From the NCBI GenBank assembly GCA_002245135.1, contig NGBS01000588.1:62001-126000 (forward strand): a stretch of DNA of 64,000 nucleotides, read 5' to 3'. Shown here piece after piece: positions 34,845 to 45,832 of the stretch (its first letter is position 1; every line of letters starts with the position of its first letter). The translations under genes were made by a program, and so were the position numbers. The notes below the pieces were generated by a model, which saw nothing but the letters and a program-made list of their open reading frames with translations, was not told the origin of the DNA and did no database searches. This stretch comes from Proteromonas lacertae. Its lineage: Eukaryota; Sar; Bigyra; Opalinata; Proteromonadidae.

Positions 34845-37550
34845 CTGGGTTCGATAAAGGGCGTCCTTTTCGAATTTTGCCCTATTTTTGCCCCTTTTTT
34901 TTCAGCTGAAAAGAAGCCTGCCCCTTACTGCTCGGGCATAGTAATATTACCATGTGTTATGCTGTAGTATATTTTTTCTGATTTTTTGTTATAACTTTTC
35001 CATATTATCATCTAGATATACTAACATATGTTAAAAAGGATATATTATTGTGTATTATAGCATAATAGTCATCTACTTTTCTTATGATTATATAATATCA
35101 TATGTTTATGCATATATACTAATTATATAGAATATACATACTGTATATCATATTCTGATATGCATATATATACATTATGTACATTTCAAGGTGATTGACG
35201 TCACTGAACATAAATGAAATTTATATAATAAATAATTTTGTATATTACACATATATCATATAGATAATTAAGAAGTATAGCTATAGAATGGGTATTTTCA
35301 GTTAATTGATAATCAATAGTACTTGTTATGATAATAACATAATATATTTCATAAACTAATAGAAAAACTATTTCAAAATTACTATTTAGTATATTTTGCA
35401 TACTACTTAATGTATTTCAAGCAATTATTTGAATACTTAGAAAATGGTTTGAGAATTTCGAGCTATCATTTTGCATTTCAATTGTATATGGGTAAAACGA
35501 GAGATGCTGTGTATAGATACTTTAATGAAGATGTGGTGTTAAAGAAACCCCTTGAAAAATACAACAGAATTCAATGCAGAAGGTGCAAGGCAATGATTAT
35601 TGCTCATTGCACTAATTTGAAACGTCATTACAAAAAGTATAAATATATTTATTATATTTATTAAATTAGATGTAGTGAAAAGCTAATCCAATCAAAACTT
35701 ACATAATTGAGATATGATGAACGTGCAATAAACTTAATGGTGACCAAATATCTTATAGAAAATAACTTAGCTTTCAGAACCATACAATCTAAATCCTTTA
35801 AAAATCTAATATATACATTAAATCCAACTACAAAGTCAATAACAATAAACAAAATAAAAGCATCAATGAACGAAGAAGCAGAAAGAATAGTAAAGGAAAT
35901 TGTAGATAACAGTAAAATATGTATAATTGTGGACGCTTGGAAATCAGTAACCAATGAAAACGTTATTAATTTGGCAATAAAGAAAAGCAGTGATATTTCG
36001 TTTTTGGAATCCATTTATTTACATAAACGAGAAACATCAGAAAATATAGTGGAATTAATAATTCAAACATTAGTGAAGTATAAACTAGATATTAAAAACA
36101 TTGTTGCTGTGAGTAGTGATAACAACTACACCATGAAAAAGATAAGTAGTATTTTAGAGAAAAAAATAAATAGACCTGTAGTAAAGTTTGGATGTTTAGC
36201 ACACATCCTAAACTTAATCAGTAAAAAAGTATTCGAAATAGAGAAATACAAAAAAGTGATAGTCATGTGTAATGACATTATTCATAAGTTAAATAATAAT
36301 CAAAAGATTAGAGAAACTATATATTCAATTATACAAAAAAAATATCCAAATACGCAAGGGTTGTGATACGAGATGGTCAAGCTATAGCGATGTATTTAGA
36401 AAAATATTACTCAATAAAGAAATTTTATTACAGATAAAATTATTAAAGGAAGAAGATATACAAGAAATTAAAGAATGCTACAAGATTGCAAAATATATTT
36501 CCACAAATATACACTTATTATGCAAAGATTCATCTACATTAAATGATGGTTTCAGAATATTGACCAAAATTAAAAGAAAGTTAATGAAAAGGTCATCAAG
36601 TGAAAAAGAACTTATTAAAGACATTATAAAAAAAGAGACTAGACATGCAAACTACAGCATTTTAGCTCTATATGAATTTTTAGACATAAACAGTAAACAT
36701 AAATTTTCAGACATGGAGAAGGATAATATAAAAAGATATATATTATCTAAATTCAGCCCTATTTTAAATCAGAAAGCATTAAATGAGATTTATCATTTTG
36801 AAAGAAGAAAACCATACTGCAAAAAGTGCCCTTCAGATATATTTTCGAAAAAGATATCAACTAATATATGGTACAATATGTATGGAGTTTTTTACCCAAA
36901 TGTTAAGAAGCTATATGATATTCTTTCAACTATTCCTGTCACAAGCTCATTTATTGAACGTTCATTTAGTATTGAGGGAATAGTTCATAATCATATTAGA
37001 AATAAATTACAGCTTAATACTATAAATAATATTTTAAGAATAAAATATGATTTATTAAAAGAAAAAAACAAAGAAAAAGATATAAATGAAGATGATAATG
37101 ATATTAGTGAAGAAGAATATAATTTAGATGTGCTGAATGAAATTGATAACAATATAGTATATGACACTTTAGATTATCAATGTTCTGGTGATGAAGATGA
37201 AAGTTCTGGTAGTTCTAGCGATGAAGGTTTAAGTGATGAAAGTTCTAGTGATGAAGGTTTTAGTGATGAAGGATCTCAAAGCCCTTACTTTTAAGGCTAT
37301 TATTATAATGAAATATTATTGTTTGTTATTGTTATAAGATAATAATACATAATTATGAAAAGAATAAATATTTTTATAGCGTTTAATATCCCTAAAATCG
37401 CACAAAATATAAAAATTCAAATAAAATAATTGAAAAGGGCAAATTGTACCCTTTTCTATTTTTAGATAGTATAAAGGACGCCCCTTTCAATTTTTGCCCG
37501 GGACATGCCCTTGTCCCGCCACTGCCCTGTCCCTTTATTATTCAACCCAG
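34845..37550 (+). mobile_element. hAT-superfamily DNA transposon, 2706 bp
   Basis: Bounded by perfect 8-bp direct repeats CTATTGAT and by short imperfect terminal inverted repeats: CTGGGTTCGATAAAGGG at 34845-34861 against CTGGGTTGAATAATAAAGGG read inward from 37550. A subterminal ~28-bp motif (TAAAGGGCGTCC, then TTGCCC) occurs in direct orientation at 34855-34882 and 37472-37499, as expected for transposase-binding sites. The interior encodes a hAT transposase on the plus strand. The insertion lies exactly at the stop codon of the minus-strand BTB/SPRY gene at 37.5-39.7 kb; the TAG stop falls inside the duplicated target and so survives. Confidence 0.92.
35410..37294 (+). pseudogene. hAT transposase (BED finger, RNase-H-like core, dimerisation domain), two lesions
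   Basis: An N-terminal BED-type finger (CRRCKAMIIAHCTNLKRH) is in exon 1. After a 33-nt intron (35637-35669) comes an in-frame TAA (35704-35706), then the catalytic-core sequence with IIVDAWKSV and VSSDNNYTM, CDTRWSSYSDV after a one-base shift in an A8 run (about 36340), and the C-terminal hAT dimerisation block TSSFIERSFSIEG, then NKLQLNTIN. The end is serine/acidic repeats (SSSDEG). Apart from those two lesions the gene is full length, so the copy is young. It cuts and pastes the element in its active form. Confidence 0.85.
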
Positions 37551-37558
37551 CTATTGAT
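37551..37558 (+). repeat. Target-site duplication of the hAT element, right
   Basis: CTATTGAT directly after the terminal repeat ending CAACCCAG. It also contains the stop codon of the neighbouring minus-strand gene. Confidence 0.92.
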
Positions 37559-39666
37559 TAGTAGAAGATAATAATTCGAATGATGAATTTTTTGCACCTA
37601 ACGCCGCATATGCATATAATGGAGAAGGTAAATCTTTAACAAGTAAAACAGGAGATGAATTATTATGACTAATCCAAAATTCTCTTTTATTCATATCAAC
37701 AATCACTTCATAAATTGAACCATCTCCATGATTGAAATTTGGATTTGAAGTAACAATTGTTCCAATAAAACACCATTCAGGAACAACATAGCTTTTACCA
37801 AAAAAAGCAACATAATTACATGTTGTTGATTGTTCATGAATATCATCTCCAGAATATGTATTTTCAGTTGATAATCCTAATATAATATCATCATATTCTC
37901 CTTGATGGTATTTATACTTGATATGATAAACATCATTCTCTAATTTTTGACTTATATAACAATGATGATTATCATTATCTGTATTGGTTATTAATTTTCC
38001 ATCATTTAATATTGTTATTCCATTGCTTTTATTTAATACTGTGAATTTAACATCAACAAATTCTAATGATATTTTTGTTGTCTTTTCACTCTTTTTGTTT
38101 CTACACACTATTTCATATTCTTTACTCTCCATCAGAATTTTCACTTTTCCATGAATTATTCCGCTTTCTTTATCTATTATTATCCCTTCAGGTAAAACAG
38201 GAAAAATAAAAAATTCACAATATGTTCCATCACATGAAGGAATTATTGAAATTTCTTCATTCATTCCAAATAAATAGTGTGTTTGAGTGTAAGAAAATGA
38301 AGTGACTAATCTAAATGTTAATACTTCTAATAATGATTTATCGTAAATAATCTTACTCATTTCTTTTTCTTCATTTCTATTCAAATTCATTTCTTTTATA
38401 TATTCGATTAATAACTCTTTTGATTTGAAATTTATATAACATTCATTGTTTAATATCCTGTAAAGAATTTCTTTTCCACATAATCCTTCCATAATAATTA
38501 TATCCTTTTTATTATCAACAAACAAATACAGACATTTTAAAGTTCTGTTTCTTTTACTTTTATTATATTCACAACATATTTTCCCCAACAATTTATTCTT
38601 CTCTTCATTAGGTACTATTTCTGATATTTTCATTATTAATATCATATTTAGGACTATTTCTACTAGTTTAATATCTTCATTATATATTAGTTTTATTAAA
38701 TCTTTTTGAACTTCGTTTTTGTTTAATACTTGTATTTCATTGTCTCTTAATTCCATTTCACTTTCTTCATCCATATAATAATCATGAACTAGATCAATTA
38801 AGTCTTTATTATATATTTCATCAATATTTGTTATACATATATAATCACTTTTCTCACTTATTATTTCTATATTTAATTCCTTCAATTCATCCTTTACATC
38901 ATTCTCAGCTTGAATTTCATTGAAATGGATTTTGCTTTTCAATAGAGTTATGAACTCATCAATATCTTCTTCATTATCTTCTTTTTCTTTTAATACATTC
39001 TTATACCAAAACATTAATCGATTTAATAACCAACTCTCATCTTTGATTATTAATTTCTTATTTGATAATATCAATTTTATTGATTTTATATTCAGTTTCA
39101 ATAATAATTCATCTATTTAAATATTAATATATTGTTAATAACATATATTCATACCATTATTCAAATAGTCAAATCCATTCAATCGAATATTTTCTTCACT
39201 GAATCGCTTAAATTCATTCAACATATCATTTTTTATATTCATATTATAAAGTATATCGAATATTTCAATCATTATTGAATTGTTTAGATGATTCTTTAAA
39301 TATTTCTCACAAATTCTCATTATTCGATTATCATTGTAATAAATACTGAATCTCAATATATCACAAACATTATCTTCATTTAATTCCATACATCCACCAC
39401 TGTAGAATTTCTCTATCTCTAAAAATGAATTTATTTCACATTTTTCATATAACTCCAATACTCCTGTCATTTGCTCATCAAGCAATAACTTCTTTATTGT
39501 GTCATTTCCATTCATCAATATACTTTTCATACTCATTATTATCTCACTTTGGATTTTTATCTTCACATCACCAAAACCATTATTCACAAGTATTCGACTT
39601 AATCTATAAAATCAAATATTAGTATTTATACCCTCTACTACCGATTTCATTATCAATTACTTTCAT
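37551..39666 (-). CDS. BTB - He_PIG - SPRY family protein, copy 3, intact
   Basis: Exons 39632-39666, 39155-39603 and 37551-39112 join to 682 codons including stop, exactly in frame (introns 28 and 42 nt). BTB near residues 15-120 (DVKIKIQSEIIMSMKSIL), then BACK-like helices (KDESWLLNRLMFWYK) and an acidic helical stretch. A putative Ig-like He_PIG module follows (LPEGIIIDKESGIIHGKV) and then the C-terminal SPRY-like domain (DIILGLSTENTYSGDD, GDGSIYEVIVDMNKREFWI, SPLYAYAALG). SPRY domains usually recognise a short peptide partner, and BTB-BACK suits cullin-3 adaptor use; this is inference. The upstream region shares a ~60-bp block with copies 1 and 2. Confidence 0.82.
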
Positions 39667-40075
39667 TTCAGCAAATTATTGATTTTGGAACACTTATTGA
39701 AAAGAATTCGTTTCATTTCTATTCAAATCAGTTACATTGAATAAAAGAAGAATGAGAAATGATATAACTAAATGGTGCTATAAAATTTATAGAGTTAGCA
39801 TTTATTGTGAAACTGAAATTGGTGTTGAATGATTGTTAATTGTTGTAATACCATAGATATGAAAATAAAGTAGAATTATTACTAGTTTCATTATTTACAT
39901 AATATTTTTTATAGAATAATATAAAAAATAATATGATGACTTAAGTGCAACAGAAAATTTGATCAAATTGATAATATTATGAATAAGTTTCTATTAAAAG
40001 GAAAGTTTAATATTGAATGAATTAATATGTAGAGTAATTCAAAATAATAAAATGTAATTAATTATATAAATCACA
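39667..40075. other. Upstream region of copy 3 plus UGP relic
   Basis: 39667-39740 is the family's conserved 5' block (TTGATTTTGGAACACTTATTGAAAAG). About 39975-40055 is a decayed copy of an internal piece of UGP: GAATTAATATGTAGAGTAAT, followed by TCAAAATAATAAAATG, aligns with UGP about 34205-34293. Confidence 0.55.
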
Positions 40076-40710
40076 ACCCTCTTTGACTAACACCTTTAGC
40101 AAAGCATGAGTAAATAGTAGCACTTATTAATAATATAGCTGCTGCTATTCTAAATACAATATTCCACTATTCAATATAAATAAAATCTATAAATAAAAAT
40201 ACTTGCATTGAGGTAGGTTTTTTCCCAATTATATAGGATGTTAGAATTGAAGATATCATTCCAGGTAATGTTCCAACTGTATTTGCTATTCCCATTATTA
40301 TTCCAGAATAATGAGGAATATATCCATCATATTAGCACCAATCACTGTCAAAGTTATTCCTGTTGATCTTACTGCGAATGACATTAATATAATCATTATT
40401 ATGACATTACCAGACAATGAAGCAGCCATTAATGCAGCACCTGCCATTACATTTCCTAATATAACAAAGAATATTCTTATTGTTACTATCTTATATTTGC
40501 CAGATTCTATTATACAATCTAAAAATTCCATTTATATATGTTGGTAAGTAAGTCATCATAGTATACCATGCCCAATTTACTCCACCAAGCAATTGAACTC
40601 TAGAATAAGAATATATAAATAATTGAAAGAATACAATGATAAAACTCCTGAATTTGATAATACAGATGCTAAAAACACACCCAATCCAAATGCTGGAGTT
40701 ATTTATCAAG
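40076..40710 (-). pseudogene. SLC17-type (sialin/vesicular anion) transporter fragment
   Basis: Read on the minus strand, the last part gives GIANTVGTLPGMISSILTSY, IIGKKPTSMQ, a ~37-nt intron, then WNIVFRIAAAILLISATIYS, which matches the C-terminal third of SLC17 major-facilitator transporters. Further upstream VNWAWYTMMTYLPTYI matches the family's WGFYTLLTWLPTY-type segment. The piece between them (40298-40531) is hydrophobic but out of frame with its neighbours, and the N-terminal half is missing. It is a broken gene copy. Confidence 0.68.
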
Positions 40711-40929
40711 AAAATTCTTTCAATAACAAAAGTATCAAGAAGATATATCGTACTCGTGTCCTGGACATGTCTCGAACATGTCCCGAATGTTTCACAAACA
40801 AATCACATCACTTTTTATTTTGATTTTTATAAAAGTGAGAATCAAGCCTTGAATATATGTAAAAATAAATTATACACAATACCAATAAAAATGTAAATGT
40901 TTAAATATTCATATTATATAACTTTATTG

Positions 40930-41130
40930 ATGAGATACTGATAATAATTCAAATGAAGTGCTTTTACCACCTAACTCAGCATAAGGATATAATGGAGAAG
41001 GCAAATCTTTAACAAGTAAAACAGGAGATGAATTATTATGACTAATCCAAAATTCTCTTTTATTCATATCAATAATCACTTCATAAATTGAACCATCTCC
41101 ATGATTATTGAAATTTGGATTTGATTTAAT
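40930..41130 (-). pseudogene. Solo 3' end of a BTB/SPRY gene
   Basis: The minus strand reads the last ~60 codons of the SPRY-like domain (GDGSIYEVIIDMNKREFWI, SSPVLLVKDLPSPLYPYAEL), nearly identical to the intact copies, and then stops abruptly at about 41,130 where kinase sequence on the other strand begins. No BTB part is nearby. It is a truncated duplicate. Confidence 0.78.
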
Positions 41131-41347
41131 AAATAAGCTGTTAGTATTAGATGGAAATAATCGGTTAAGTGCGAGTGAATGTTTAAGACATAAATGGTTT
41201 GAAAAAGTATTAAAAGCAAGTGATTTAAAAGAGTTAGAAATACCAAGTAGTGGAGGTCATGAGTTAGAAACAAAACAATTTCGTCGAAAGAGAAATGAAT
41301 CTAATTCAATTCCTAAATCAATGAATGTAAATAAGAATATAAAATAA
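41120..41347 (+). pseudogene. Protein kinase C-terminal fragment
   Basis: The frame reads DLINKLLVLDGNNRLSASEC, LRHKWFEKVLKASDL, the typical subdomain XI (NRLSASE, then HKWF) of serine/threonine kinases, followed by a basic tail ending at TAA 41345-41347. No catalytic loop or P-loop precedes it; the sequence on its left is the SPRY relic in opposite orientation. It is a fragment of a duplicated kinase gene. Confidence 0.7.
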
Positions 41348-41386
41348 TTTAAAATGTTATTAATTATTATTTTCATTTTATATATT

Positions 41387-43510
41387 TTATTGGTAATGAG
41401 AAACTGATAATAACTCAATTGAAGCTTCTAAAATGGATAATACAACATAGGGATATAATGGAGAAGGTAAATCTTTAACAAGTAAAACAGGAGATGAATT
41501 ATTATGACTTATCCAAAATTCTCTTTTATTCATATCAACAATCACTTCATAAATTGAACCATCTCCATGATTATTGAAATTTGGATTTTTATTAACAACT
41601 CTTCCAATATGACAATCATCAGTTATATCTTGACTTTTACCATAAGATGCATAATAATTACATGTTGTTAACTCATAATAAACACAATAACCAGAATATG
41701 TATTATTAGTTGATAATCCTAACATCATACTATCATATTTACTTCCATTTTGATGAAATTTATATTTGATATGATAAACTCCATTTTCCATTTTCAAATT
41801 TAAATAACAATGATTCCAACCATCATTTGTGTTTGTTATTAATTTTCCATTATTTGATATTGATATTTCATCACTTTTGTTTAATTCTGTAAATTTTACA
41901 TCAACAAATTCTAATGATATTTTGAATTTCTTTTCACTTAGAATATTCTTACATATTATTTCATATTCTCTCTTTTCAATTTCTTTATTCACTTTTCCAT
42001 TAATTATTCCATTTTCTTTATTTATCATTAAACCATCTGGCAATGAAGGATTGATTGAAAATTCACATCGATTTCCATCAAATAAAGGAATTATTGGCAT
42101 TTCTTCATTTACCATTAATAAATATTCTGATTGAAGATATGAAAATGATGTGATTTCTTTTGTTTTTAATTCTTTCAATAATTCTTTATCTTTCAATATT
42201 TCTATCATTTCTTCTTCTTCTTCGAAACTCAGTTTATTCTCTTTTATATATTCTATTAATATTTCTTTAGATTTGGAGTTTAAATAATTATCTTCATTCA
42301 ATATTCTAAAAAGAATATCTTTTCCACATACTTCTTCTATTATTGAAATATTCTTTTTATCATCAACAAATAAACATAAACATTTCATTGTTCGATTTCT
42401 TTTATTCTCATTATATTCCATACATAATCTATCCAATAGATTTCTTTTTTCTGTATTTGAGATATATTCTATTTAAATATATTTTTAGTATTTATACTTT
42501 CCTTTTTCATATTTTTATATTTCATTATCATCAATACTATTTCACTCATTTTTATGTTCTTCATTTCTAATATACACATTATTTCATCATTCAATTCTTC
42601 TTCTTTCATCTTATCCAATATTCTTCTTTCTTCTTCATTAAATACTTCTTCATCTTTATCTTCATTGTAATTGTTGATTATTACATTTTGAATTCTCTCA
42701 TCTTTTATTAAATATAATTCTATATGATTTTTACATTCATTTTTCTTTAATTCTATTTTCATTTCTTTCAACATTTCTTTATTCTCTTTTTCTATCTCTT
42801 TCTCTTTTATCTTTTCACCATCGATATCTTCTTCTATCAAATGTTTAAAATCATCTTTAATCTCTTCATTATCTTTCTTATTCTTTTGGAATTTATACCA
42901 TTCTAATAACCGATTTAATAACCAACTCTCACTTCGAATTATCACATCTTTCATATTTAATATCTCAATCAAATTATTCATTTCTAATCTCAACAAATAT
43001 TCATTCTTATATAAATATTTATATCCTCGCTTTTCTATTTCCATATTTTTCAAGTCTTCTATCTCTCTCAAACATCCACCAAATACATTACAGATATGAA
43101 TTAATTTCATTAACACTTCATCATCTATATTATTCTTCACAAATTCATAACAATCATTTATTATCTCTTTTTCACAATAACATAAACAAAACATCAACAC
43201 TTCACACACATTCTCTTTACATATTATTAATTCACCACCACTGTAGTATTTCTCCATCTCATAATAGCCAATTTCTTCGATTTCTTCATATAATTCTAAA
43301 ACTCCAACAAACTCACGATCTAACAACAGTTTCTTTACAGTCTTATTTCCATTCACTAAAATTGACCTGATTGACATTATTCGATTATCTCCAATCTTCA
43401 CTTCTATATCAACAAAACCACTTTCAACCAATTTTCGACATAATCTATCATAAAAATAAATACAAAATATACCCATCTTCTCTTATGCTTTTATTCACTT
43501 TTATTATCAT
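41387..43510 (-). CDS. BTB - He_PIG - SPRY family protein, copy 4, intact
   Basis: Exons 43473-43510, 42498-43444 and 41387-42468 join to 689 codons including stop, exactly in frame. BTB (DIEVKIGDNRIMSIRSIL), BACK-like helices, a long Glu/Lys-rich helical stretch (residues about 215-290), a He_PIG module (LPDGLMINKENGIINGKV) and SPRY (YDSMMLGLSTNNTYSGYC, GDGSIYEVIVDMNKREFWI). It is the most diverged of the four. The intron found after the BTB-BACK region in the other copies is absent, and a different 29-nt intron (42469-42497) interrupts the middle of the protein. Confidence 0.82.
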
Positions 43511-43980
43511 CTTTATGTAAATATATAACAAAAATAACGAAATTCAATTTTTATCAAAATTTTGAATAACCCAAAAATTAAAATGTGATTTAAATCACAT
43601 GGAGAAGGTAAGATGAAGACAATAATATTATATTCTGTTTTGTTAATGCATATTGCATATGATATGATAATATAAATGATGAATGTTAAGTTTTAGTGTT
43701 AATTAGTGTTATTGATAATGAAATGTAATATATATTGAATAACTAGTGCATATATACAAATAGTGATAATGAAGTAGTTGTAAAAATAGTGATAGTCATC
43801 CATTTAGTTTATTTATTAATGGTTGACATAGTTATATCTTTAATTATGATAAACTTTAACATTTTAATTATTTAATTTAAGAATTAAGCGTATTGCACCT
43901 TTTTTGGATTGCTATGATGAAAAACATTGTATTATAGGCAAGTAACAAACAATTATATATATAATAAAATAATTTATTGA
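43511..43980. other. Intergenic, AT-rich
   Basis: The sequence between the BTB/SPRY gene start and the 3' end of the PPR-type gene shows no coding or repeat structure that I can support. Confidence 0.5.
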
Positions 43981-45735
43981 CTATTTAACAACTAAAGACT
44001 TCAATTTTTCTTTCATAACATTATCAGGGAATTTAGTCTCAAAAACAGTAATAGCTTCTTCTATGCACTTCTTATCTATATTATTATTTGATTTATAATT
44101 ATTCTTATTCATATATATATCTAATATATCCTTCAACAACTCACTTTCATTCAAATCACAACATAAATGGATTGTATTTATTAAAGTGTCAGATTTATAA
44201 TTATTTATTCTACACTTCATAAAATAACTGCTATATAATTTCAATGCCTTTTTCTTATCTCCAAATTTTAAATAACTTTCACCCAATTGGTCTAATAAAG
44301 ACGCATTATTAGTATTTGGTGAGTGTAATAAATAAATTTCATTTATTAATTTTATTTCATTCAATTCTCTCAAAGCATGAACAATATAAGATAATGATGA
44401 GTCATAAGCTGTAAAACTGACACTTCTAATTATTCCATATATCATTTTTATATCTTCATATCTCTGACTATTCACAAGTTCAAAGAGAAATGGATTTAAA
44501 GCATTTGCATCAATATTTGTTTTAATTGAAATTAATAATTTAAAAATTTCAATCATATCATCTTTTGATTCATTTAGATAGAATAATAATATCAATTTTA
44601 AAGTCTTATTTCTCACTAATTCTATTTGCTTTTTGGATGTGATTATTTTATCTATTAATTCTTGAGCTTTATTTCTATTACCACTATTCATATATATTGA
44701 TATTAATGAAGAGTAATAATTATCTTCATTTATTATATTCAATTTATTATTATTATTAAGAATATATTCACAACATTTCACTCCAACAGTATATTCATTC
44801 AAATTAAAGCATGCAAGTGATAGAGACTGTAAAATATTAAAATTTAACATTTTTTGATTATTTTCTAACATTCTTTCACATTCATTGATTATTTCTTTAT
44901 ATTTATTCAATCGACACAATGCTGTTAAATATAAACCAAAATGTAAATGATTTACACCTCTTTCAAAGTTACGTTGATATTGAAACGACTCAATGGATTT
45001 CTCAAATTGTTCATTTTCTTGTAAAGTTACTAATAAATGAATATAAGCTGTTGAACTCATAAAATAATCATATTCTTTGATAGACTCAAACATATCCCAA
45101 GCTTTTTTCCATAACCTCTGTTCTCTATATGCACGAATCATTGGTGCTTGTATTCTTCCATCCTTTAATATGTATTTCTTATTCAATTCTTCATAAAATT
45201 GATCTAATTCTGCATACATTTGGTAGAAACAAAGTGTGTGTAATATATAGTGATATATTGTATTTGTCGGTAGGATTTTATTCTCATTTTTCATTTTAAA
45301 TACTATTTCCATTGCTCTATCTATATTTCCTCCTTTACAGTATAATTTTATTCCATGTTCATACAAACACATTGGAAACTGCGTATTTGTTGCTTCTAGT
45401 CTCCTAAACAAATCATCAGCTTCTGGATATGAATTGTTATTATCAAATTGATTAAATAAATTAACCAATTCATCTATGTTGTTTTCTGCTATTAGTTTAT
45501 CAAGAACTGGATTTGGTTGAAGTGTTTTTTCTACTGGTGGTTTCTTTTCTTTTAAATCTTCATTAACAATAATATTTGGATGTTTTGGTGGAGTATTGGT
45601 TGAAAAATATATTGTTGAAGGTGTTATAAATGAAGAAAAAACTTTAAACTGTGGACATACTGGAGCATGCAACTGATGTGATAATGATCGATTTATTTTC
45701 ACAATCTTAGATAAAGACTTCGATAAACGAAACAT
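43981..45735 (-). CDS. Mitochondrial pentatricopeptide/TPR-type helical repeat protein
   Basis: A single intronless frame of 584 aa. The N-terminus is basic, hydroxylated and free of acidic residues for ~40 residues (MFRLSKSLSKIVKINRSLSH), typical of a mitochondrial presequence. The rest is tandem helix-turn-helix repeats of about 35 residues; PPR-like starts include TIYHYILHTLCFYQMYAELD, STAYIHLLVTLQENEQFEKS and NYYSSLISIYMNSGNRNKAQ. PPR proteins bind organellar RNA (processing, stability, translation). The target cannot be inferred. It is divergent from the coiled-coil gene, with AATCAAGCCAAGC between the two starts. Confidence 0.72.
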   Translation of the reverse strand: MFRLSKSLSKIVKINRSLSHQLHAPVCPQFKVFSSFITPSTIYFSTNTPPKHPNIIVNEDLKEKKPPVEKTLQPNPVLDKLIAENNIDELVNLFNQFDNNNSYPEADDLFRRLEATNTQFPMCLYEHGIKLYCKGGNIDRAMEIVFKMKNENKILPTNTIYHYILHTLCFYQMYAELDQFYEELNKKYILKDGRIQAPMIRAYREQRLWKKAWDMFESIKEYDYFMSSTAYIHLLVTLQENEQFEKSIESFQYQRNFERGVNHLHFGLYLTALCRLNKYKEIINECERMLENNQKMLNFNILQSLSLACFNLNEYTVGVKCCEYILNNNNKLNIINEDNYYSSLISIYMNSGNRNKAQELIDKIITSKKQIELVRNKTLKLILLFYLNESKDDMIEIFKLLISIKTNIDANALNPFLFELVNSQRYEDIKMIYGIIRSVSFTAYDSSLSYIVHALRELNEIKLINEIYLLHSPNTNNASLLDQLGESYLKFGDKKKALKLYSSYFMKCRINNYKSDTLINTIHLCCDLNESELLKDILDIYMNKNNYKSNNNIDKKCIEEAITVFETKFPDNVMKEKLKSLVVK

Positions 45736-45832
45736 GATTTAAAAAAGAGGTTTGATTCTAAATCAAGCCAAGCTATACTCAAATTCTGTTTTATTTTATT
45801 TTTTAATTTTTTGAGATAAATAGATATTCAAA
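45736..45832. promoter_or_regulatory. Divergent promoter with AATCAAGCC element
   Basis: A 97-base gap between two gene starts. It contains AATCAAGCCAAGC (about 45761-45773), matching the elements before NDUFA13 (9357), the KCTD-like gene (2233) and eIF2B delta (12860). Confidence 0.4.
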
